DNA from: Rhizoctonia solani | Taxonomy: Eukaryota; Basidiomycota; Agaricomycetes; Cantharellales; Ceratobasidiaceae | Assembly (NCBI RefSeq): GCF_016906535.1 | Contig: NC_057370.1 | Span: forward strand, 124,001 to 188,000 | DNA: 64,000 bases | Direction: 5' to 3' | Notes under the pieces: model-generated | The model's input: the letters and a program-made list of their open reading frames with translations, nothing else | Told to the model about the DNA's origin: nothing | The model's database searches: none | Part shown: piece after piece, positions 56,801 through 64,000 of the stretch | Layout of the letters: every line of letters starts with the position of its first letter | Numbering within the stretch: the stretch's first letter is position 1 | Position numbers and translations under genes: made by a program

Positions 56801-57812
56801 TTCTCCGGGTTCCGTGGTCGCTATTACTTGTCGCACGATCTAATCCACATCAGTTTCGAGATATAGAAATGAGAACCGTAAGTAAACGAACGAGTCGATC
56901 GCATCTGAACGCACATGTGATAAGGCGTACGATGCACCACCCTCGTCTCCTTTGACTCCAATATGCTTCAGCCCGACGTCCGCATGGTATATCACAAGTT
57001 GTACCCCAGCCTGCGCCGCAATCCCACTAAGTAAGTCCCCAACACATTGAAGCGTTTCCCCGATATCAAACGTCTCCTCTTTTGACTCTTCTAACACACT
57101 GTCCAGTCCCGCGTTCTGCTCCGACTCCACAAAGCCGGCCAACCGGATTGACATCCAGTTCAATCCCTTCATTGCGTGCAACATTCCTCCAATACTGGTC
57201 GTCGGAAGCTGCAAGGTGCACCCAGAAAATTGTTCCTTGGCGGGGTCTAACATGTGGGGAGGGGAGAGCTGTAGAAGTGTCTGTATAATGAGCTGGGCCG
57301 TATCTGCAAGTTCGAGAGATAGTCCAGAGTAGGTCGGGAATACACTTTGAGGTGCTACGTAGTCCTTGACCATCGCTGACTGCGGAGCCGAATATATCGT
57401 CGATAGCCCTGGGGTATATGGCTGGCTGTTTACCGATGACCCGGGAGACCCAAATCCTGGGGGACGTCTAGGATGTCGTAGGTGGCCCATTTGACTTGCT
57501 ACGGGCATCGAAAAAGCGCGCTCGAGTCGGGGCAACGGGGTCGCACCCAGCATGTTATCTCCGCCTTGTGCGTTGACCATGTCTTCGTCGGCCTTTGTCT
57601 CTCCGTCCTTGGCCTTGTCTTCGATCGGGCGGTGGCGGTATCAGAGGCAGGGATGTCTGGTTGGGAGCGTCCGGAAATGCAAACCCAAACTTGGAGTTTT
57701 GGGTAAGCTCGGGCGGTAGTGGCAGGGGGGCAGAGAGAGGAAGAGATGTCGCGGCCGAAGTAGGTGACGAATCGTTCGAAGCCATTGCATCCCGCAGTCG
57801 TACCGTCGTCAT
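53804..57812 (-). CDS. SSK1: Ssk1/Mcs4-like response regulator (HOG-pathway type)
   Basis: Receiver protein expected to pass phosphorelay signals from the histidine kinase/Ypd1 system to the stress MAP kinase module. Start MTTVRLRDAM at 57812. The middle has a region with L-L-S-G-I-A-A-Q-A-G-V-Q-L-V-I-Y-H-A-D and R-Q-V-I-A-T-T-E-P-G-E-T-I-E-L-G-L that resembles a relic histidine-kinase fold. The receiver domain lies at about 55090-54530: V-L-I-V-E-D-N-P-I-N-Q (D-N split by an intron at 55034-55083), phosphoacceptor D in M-D-I-Q-M-P-V-M-D-G (Asp codon 54836-54838), A-L-T-A-S-S and the conserved lysine in F-L-T-K-P. Long Ser/Pro-rich linkers flank it and the tail ends PPSPS at 53804. A one-base phase change near 57612-57625 separates the first block from E-D-M-V-N-A-Q. 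Confidence 0.85.
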
Positions 57813-57815
57813 CAT

Positions 57816-59024
57816 GCACTACGAGCCTCGTGATTAGTACTCGAGCGGCAGCTATCCAAACTCTATCCACTCACGATGGTAGGTGTGATAGGCACCAAGT
57901 ACACGAGTCAACCTACCTGCCCCTATATAGACATCTCAGTATGACGCTCTAGCAAGCCACGTTGGGCTCGCTCTATCACTTACCTCCGAGTCTGGACCAC
58001 GGTCCGGCAGTGCTGGTCGACGCGGCAAGATACACGTTCTTGCCAATAACATGATTACGTGAGCACGATAGCGCCAGGCGCGTCGGTGCCGAGCCACGGA
58101 TGCTCCACCGAAATATATGCTCCACCACCCGCCGGGTTCATTTCCGACTCCATCAGAAGGTTCCGGCCAGGTGCAATAGACTACATATAATAAATTCGTA
58201 CCCACGTGTAAGTATTGATCCTTCCGGTGAAGTCTGGAGCCTCAGTCTAGGTCATTAATTGACCGCGACGAGTATCAACTCTTGTCGGCTTGGGGCTGAT
58301 AAGAGTTGTAGATCTTGCGCTCACTATGTCTGGGCTCTGATTGACTTCGTTCGTGGTGGCCTGTGTGCGGAAATCGTATGAACGCCCAAGCTCGGGATTA
58401 TGAAGGACATATATAATCGATATTGACCTATGTCAATTAATCGGCTAGGCCAGCCGATTTTGTGGATCAAACGTACGATCTACACATTAGTTCGTGAATA
58501 ATCGCTTCACAGTCTATTGGCCGTCGGTTTGAATGTATTTATTCGGCGCTTGAGGTATCCGAGTCAGCTTAGTCGGGCCTTGGCACCTTAACAAATTGAA
58601 TATTCACATGTGGACCGGAACACCAGGGGCAAGTATCCATTTGGTTTAACGATATTCCTCAAAAGTAGAAATAGACACCTCATTTACGTCGAATCAAAGT
58701 TCCTGAGGGTGGTTTGTTTTGGTCGTTTCTGTTTCTAGTCCAAGTCCTTCGAACTGCTTATGATCACCTGTAATTAAGCGACGTCATATTGGTATATAAG
58801 TTCGGGGCACTAGTAAAATATATATAATAGAAGTAATTCGACGAGAACAGCGAGAATTTGAGCAACGTAGGGAAATCATGATCTACAGCATGAACATACG
58901 TGAGAAAAAGCGTAATGAAACTAACTCCAAACATTAAAATAACGCAAAAGGTTGGCAATGGGCGACTCGATATACAATGTGAGAAGACACTACATGGAGG
59001 CGACAATAGATTGCTTATTCAGTA
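57816..59024. other. Intergenic region
   Basis: Promoter of the response-regulator gene and 3' flank of the DUF6535 gene. No gene supported. Confidence 0.5.
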
Positions 59025-61960
59025 CTATTGTTCTTCACCCTCTAAGTATACACTTGAGGCCAAACCACGAAGATTATTGGGGACATGCCGAAGCCAGCTC
59101 TCTGCGTTTGCGGTCAATGGCTGATCCCGCTTGGTGGACATGCACTCAAGAATACGATACAAGTAACTATATCCCTGAGCCCCACTATTAAAGGAGCCAT
59201 CATGATCTGCCAGTAACGATTCGAGATCAATTTCCAATTTCTCAATGACGCTTCGCATTGAGATATCACCCTTTGGGAGACGGCAGTCCTGTACTAATGT
59301 TGCCTCAAGCGCTGCCAAGCTCTCATATACACGGACCTTCGAGCGAAGAGAGGAATGGAGAATGAACCACAACTGAGCAATCGCAAATCCGCGGTAGAGA
59401 TGTTGATCATCGTGCAATGCACCGGAAAGCTGAGAGACGAGACTTTCGGAGATCAATAGCTTCACTAGGTCAGGGGAGAGCTTGGAAATGGGTGATCGGC
59501 CAATAGCCCGTACAAAACTTCCGGATCCCCGCGTTCCGTCTGCCGTTTCTGTAAAATCCCGTTTATCACGAACATATACATACCAGGTGTTAAAACCAAC
59601 TGTCGTTGGCTAGGAGAGAAGCGTTTATATCTGTCGGAAATAGTTTTTACGAGCTCCGCACATTCTTGTGGATTAGATGCTCCAAAACTGGGTAAGCATT
59701 CGCACATGACATTTCCGAGTTGGACTTCAGAGTCACTCCTCACGAACTCCTGCTTGTTGTGAAATATTGAGTGGTCGAGGTGACTGGCAGAAAGGAATGT
59801 TTTGAGTGCTGCATGGTCCGTGGAGTTCAGTTTATATTTCTGGTGATTTGCTATAAGGTGTAGAACCCCACGGAATTTCTGCGCATCACGTTTGGGGCCG
59901 TTTGCTTCAGAGTAAAATGATTCAATCAGGAACCTCCATATATGTGAAGCCACATGCTCATATCGGTCGTAGCTGGCCTTAGATACCCCCTCAGGTGAGC
60001 GAGATGGTAAGTCTATAGCGGCAGCTACCCAAGCTAACATGTTCAGTTGGCGTTCTTGGACCTCATGATTCCGGATTGCAATCTTCGCTCGATCCTTCTT
60101 CCTTGAATCAGAAGAAACAGAATAATAGCGGTTAAACCTTTCCATCCTCCCAATGTATGCATGGATAAGTCGCATCGTGCACGTGGCTATTGACCTGTTG
60201 TCTGATAGGCTAGAGGTATGCAGGAGTGCTAAAATTGCGGATAGAACAGCATAGCTAGTGGTCCCGATGTCTATTTCGCCGTTTAGATGTCGTTCGAGAC
60301 GTTGTGTGATATCTTCGGCAAGCTCCACATCATTGGCTGCGATTTTGATGCTGGTATGCGACTTTCCCAATTTATTGGTGTCAGGTAACTGTGGTTCAAT
60401 ATTGTGCGCGATCAGAAACCGGACACCAAGATGGGCGCAACGTTGTAGAAGGTCCTGGGTTATAATGTATACGCTGCTTTCGTGCTTTTTGATACTGTGG
60501 ATGATACTGGTATCTCGAGTGTGTCAGAATAAAACTTCAAATTCTGGTCTGTACGTTGTGTGTACCTGTCAATACATGTTTGCAGCCCTAGCGCTGCCAC
60601 CTCCAATCTCCTTGTTTCTGTGTTTGAGCCATAGTTGTATCCATACATACTACCTCCGATTACTAAGATTTGCTGTAAGGCCCGTGCATAGGTGGCAGTA
60701 CCAAGATCGCTATAGTGTGAGAACGGGTCGTTGGTCCCGAGCCTATGCCTGATCATGGACCAGATTCCCGAGTCCGCAAGGGTGCCCACGGCAGATCCTT
60801 GGTCGCTCCAGCCAACGACTGAAGCGCCACATCTACAGACCGAGGTGTTTGGCAATTACCGATCATCCAGTTTAGTGCCTTTGCCGTAATGGCATCTTGT
60901 GTTATACCGACCTGCCTTGTGTGGAAGTGTGAGCGAGTAGAGCGCTTCATGAACGTCAAATCATTGTCCCATATGGGCAGTGCTTACGAACCAAAGGCAG
61001 TACTGTGCATGTCAGGTAGGCAACAATAGCGGTAACGGCAATAACCGGACTGGCAACAACCCGGTTAATGTCCCACAGGAATATACATAGTCCTATAGCA
61101 AATAACACTATCAAATTATTGGTCAAAGACAACCTCTATTAGCTCAGGATAAGCACTTACGCAAGGACATGTGGATGAGAGATGGCAATAGCATCACCAC
61201 TTCTTCCATCTTCCAACATACAATGCCATCCCACCGCTGTTGTCTTTCACGCGCCCGAGCACCTGGCGGGCCTGTGCGACCCAACATGAAGGTCAGGCAC
61301 CACTCCTTTGCGAGCATGGATGTCAGAGTGACAGCAACACTCAGACTGAGCGACAGGAACCAAAGAAAATTGACGCATATATCCAACCGAGAAGGTGACG
61401 ATCCGCGTTGCTTCAGCTGTATATTATTGGACAACTGACCACCAAGCTCCTGTGACCCGTTGGTCATTGTGGCCAGAAGTTGAGACATAAAAAGAAGAAT
61501 TTGAGCCGATGAATCTTCTGGGTCCTTTTTGAGGTTCTTGTAGCTTTCGATTACAAATCTACAACACATGTCTCAGTTCCCGTATGTATATTTCAACTGA
61601 TCGCTTACGCCGTAGAAATGGCTGAGAACAACGCCGCCTTTCGCATATATCAGTAATGCTCAAGATCTGCAATTATATTGCGTACAAAAACTATGGAATA
61701 ATCGGTTTGCGTACAAAAGACTAGTGGTCAAAGACACTCACTCAGTATCACATCCATTGACCTGAACACGAAGTCTCTGGTGAGTAATCAGGCCCAATAA
61801 TACAATATGAGCCTAACACCTACTTATTCCATGCATCGACTTGTTCCCCATCAATCTGCTCCGTCTCCTTCACATACGTCTTCCATACCTGAGCATCGGG
61901 GCCCAGTTCATTATCGCGTTCATCAAACTCTTGCGGCGACTCGACTTGATAGAACTATTT
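59025..61960 (-). CDS. DUF6535-domain membrane protein (N-terminus unresolved)
   Basis: Fungal family of large membrane-anchored proteins of unknown role. The domain runs from G-P-D-A-Q-V-W-K-T-Y-V (about 61900) through A-L-F-S-A-I-S-T-A-F-V-I-E-S-Y-K, F-L-W-F-L-S-L-S-L-S-V-A-V-T-L and M-L-A-K-E-W with the R-A-R-E-R-Q-Q-R motif to further transmembrane parts near 61120-61000. The rest is an alpha-helical soluble C-terminal region of about 600 residues, ending YLEGEEQ at 59025. Introns are seen at about 61572-61612, 61094-61160 and 60857-60920. Two one-base losses break the frame: about 60774 (C run) and the G run 59473-59476, both in homopolymers. The initiating ATG is not certain; the first recognisable block is at about 61950. 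Confidence 0.75.
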
Positions 61961-64000
61961 AACGATAAATACAACTACGAAACGAGGTCAACTAGATGTA
62001 CATACAGGTTGAGGGGAGACCTGTAATGGCACAATACACCGAAAATAAGTATGATATGGATCATTTATATCAAGTTAAGAGAGATAAAGTACAACAGCAA
62101 AGTTAGCGTTCATGATAGGGTTAGTATTTTGACTTAAGTATGTACGCACTTTGTCATGTGGCTGGAAGCGGGGCTTCCATGCAGGCGCGCGGGTGTGCTT
62201 CTTACGCTTCCATCCCGGTTTGCTGGTAAGGATATACAACGGCATTTTGACACAGTAATAAGATGTCAGGCTATGTCCCTTTCTCTGAGGATACGTGGTG
62301 GTAGGGGGGAGGTGGCTCGTGCAAGGGCCAGCTTGATTCGCCATGAGGCGGCGCTCATTGGGTTATATAATCAAGCCACAGAAGCTCTGCGAGATCCATC
62401 AGAGCCAGTGAGCCCAAAAAATCGGTGGCTGGGACCTTGAACTTAGCCTCTCAGTAAGCATACTAAGCGATGTCGATACCCAAGGTTGAGAATACGTGTC
62501 TGACATTTGTTCATAGAGATTCGACTTGATACATGTATTGTATCGCTACTCTCAATTCTGCTTCCTCGGTAATATTGAGGATAATCGATCCTCAAGTATA
62601 TGCGCAGAGGGAACTAATGTGTAGGCGACTAATTGTATGATGTGTATAATTAATATACTTTATCGACAAGTACTTAACAGTTAGGAGGTGAGAAAGAGCC
62701 CAGGATCGAGATGTATCGAGATCTAAGCCCGGAGTTTTTATACACGCGAGGCGCAGTACATACATATACGCATACAGAAAAGGAGTCTTAGGTCATTATA
62801 GGTGTCATTCAACGAGTCATTAAGTGAGTCATGATACAAGTCATAAGATAAGTCATTACATAACTTATCTCACTTTCTTTATCTAGTTCAATAGCTAAAC
62901 TTCGAGCGCGCGAGTCACGATATTGGTGGGGCGTCGTCCATCCTATTGGGCCAATCTTACGATGAGCGGATTTGGAAAAAGCTTCATATATGGATTATAC
63001 GCTACATTTTAGTGTATGATAGTGCGGTATTGCACAGAGACATCAGACTTGGCCCCATACTGGTTCAATGCACTCATCATTTCTCAAAATTCCTCCCTAT
63101 GGCTCTCCTTAACTTATACCCCCATTCTGATCGCACAGGACACGTGCTATTTATAGTTTGATCTTGAGCTGCAGATGATGTCTGAAATTACCCCATCGAG
63201 CATCATGTTGGTTGATCCAAGCGCCTTGGCACCTTGACGTGATTGGATTGAGCGGTAAGTCTAGGTTATTCCCCAGTATTTGATATAGCGACAGTGCAGA
63301 TGATTCGAAGCGTAAAAGAATGCAGGTCAGCTGTGACCACCGTGTAGCAGATAATTAATACCTGTACGAGAATATATCTCCAGGTTCTACAATCGCAAGA
63401 GGATTTAAAAAGGGTGAAACGTGACCGCTAGTAATACATTTTAGCTCGGACTACGGTATAGTAAACCTCGACCCGTACGTAAACTTTTAGTGAGCATGTA
63501 CACTAAATCACTGCGTATACGGAAGACTTGCATGATAATCAAGTCAAAATCGCTATGACATTGAGACATGCAGGACGCCAAAATGTTCCTTCTAACTCAA
63601 GTATTATGAGTTTTACAGACGTGGCGATAGCTCTGGCACAATGTCAGGGATTCCGTATCATGCTAGAGACATTACTAAGTGACCACTTCTAGCAAACAAA
63701 CCGCTGATTCAGTCGAAATCCAAATTTTATATCGCATCATTTCAGAAATGGAAACACAAAAAACCAGGGGGAAGTATGCGGCGAGCCTGAGAATATTTAA
63801 AATATACATGCTATAACGCTAAGAGTCAAAGAACTAGCTCGGCATTCGTATGAGTAAACAAGACAATTGGGCGATGGTTTATGTTGTCCTTATGTCTTAT
63901 CTCAAGCCAGCAAACACGTAAGACAATTTTAATATACATAGAGAACTGTGGGAGCAGTGATTAGCTATGGAGAACAGTGGTCAAATGAAAGCTCAATTGA
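61961..64000. other. Gene-free right end
   Basis: Apart from the promoter of the DUF6535 gene and the 12-bp repeat at 62792-62863 I see nothing supported. The short open frames here lack conserved features. Confidence 0.5.
62792..62863 (+). repeat. 12-bp periodic repeat with invariant GTCAT, six units
   Basis: GTCAT occurs at 62792, 62804, 62816, 62828, 62840 and 62852, exactly 12 bp apart, while the other seven bases vary. One unit boundary makes TGAGTCAT, an AP-1/Gcn4-type site. Confidence 0.85.

Noticed and set aside
62156..62440. Plus-strand 94-codon frame at the right end
   Set aside because: Basic composition on both strands and no splice or promoter features to support a gene.
1..64000. 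CRISPR arrays, bacterial operons or ribosome binding sites
   Set aside because: Spliceosomal introns in almost every gene show eukaryotic DNA, and the only tandem repeats are the short ones listed.

Overview
The window looks like a chromosomal segment of a basidiomycete fungus. Genes are split by many short introns (about 45-65 nt, GT...AG with CTAAC-like branch sites) and it carries an F-box protein, a DUF6535 membrane protein, an Ssk1-type response regulator, an S1/P1 nuclease, a Spo14-type phospholipase D, a cytochrome P450 and several secreted-protein genes. The mix, together with the Ty3 element type, suggests an Agaricomycete of the Rhizoctonia/Ceratobasidiaceae kind; this is inference, not shown by any marker gene.

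Left part (1-14335): a pile of nested and truncated Ty3/gypsy retrotransposons. Three elements lie on the minus strand, each with its 5' LTR of about 920 bp (2712-3631, 10743-11664, 13417-14335) and gag. The first also has the start of pol, cut by the window edge. Two partial LTRs (7139-7691 on plus, 11665-12432 on minus) and a probable LTR of a related family (4703-5370) fill the gaps. Trapped among them is a second kind of element: a plus-strand fragment with the SF3 helicase motifs of a circular ssDNA (CRESS) virus-type Rep protein (about 3663-4124), facing minus-strand open frames with a CCHH zinc knuckle (4339-6630) and 75-bp tandem repeats (6703-6907).

Middle part (14336-47211): an F-box gene (about 15067-17858); seven paralogous small secreted protein genes (18837-19621 plus; 20136-20861, 26695-27431, 41680-42538, 43333-44117, 44825-45597 and 46457-47211 minus); a multi-pass membrane protein (22829-24626); a 211-bp MITE-like inverted-repeat element (25167-25377); an S1/P1 nuclease (29407-30807); phospholipase D (32237-35815); a tandem pair of a second secreted-protein family (36423-37136 decayed, 38419-39185 intact); and a C-terminal fragment of a GMC/cellobiose-dehydrogenase-like flavoenzyme (40345-40854). 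The seven paralogs share a 4-exon layout with intron phases 1-0-2 and a third exon of exactly 149 nt.

Right part (47212-64000): cytochrome P450 (48114-50217 minus), a small membrane protein (52313-52923 plus), an Ssk1-like response regulator (53804-57812 minus) and a DUF6535 protein (59025 to about 61960 minus), then 2 kb with no gene I can support except a 12-bp periodic repeat at 62792-62863.

One point affects every gene model: at least ten apparent one-base deletions sit in or beside short homopolymers inside otherwise well-kept coding sequence (membrane protein, nuclease, PLD five times, one secreted paralog twice, DUF6535 protein twice). This looks more like residual long-read assembly error than biology, so those genes may be intact in the organism.
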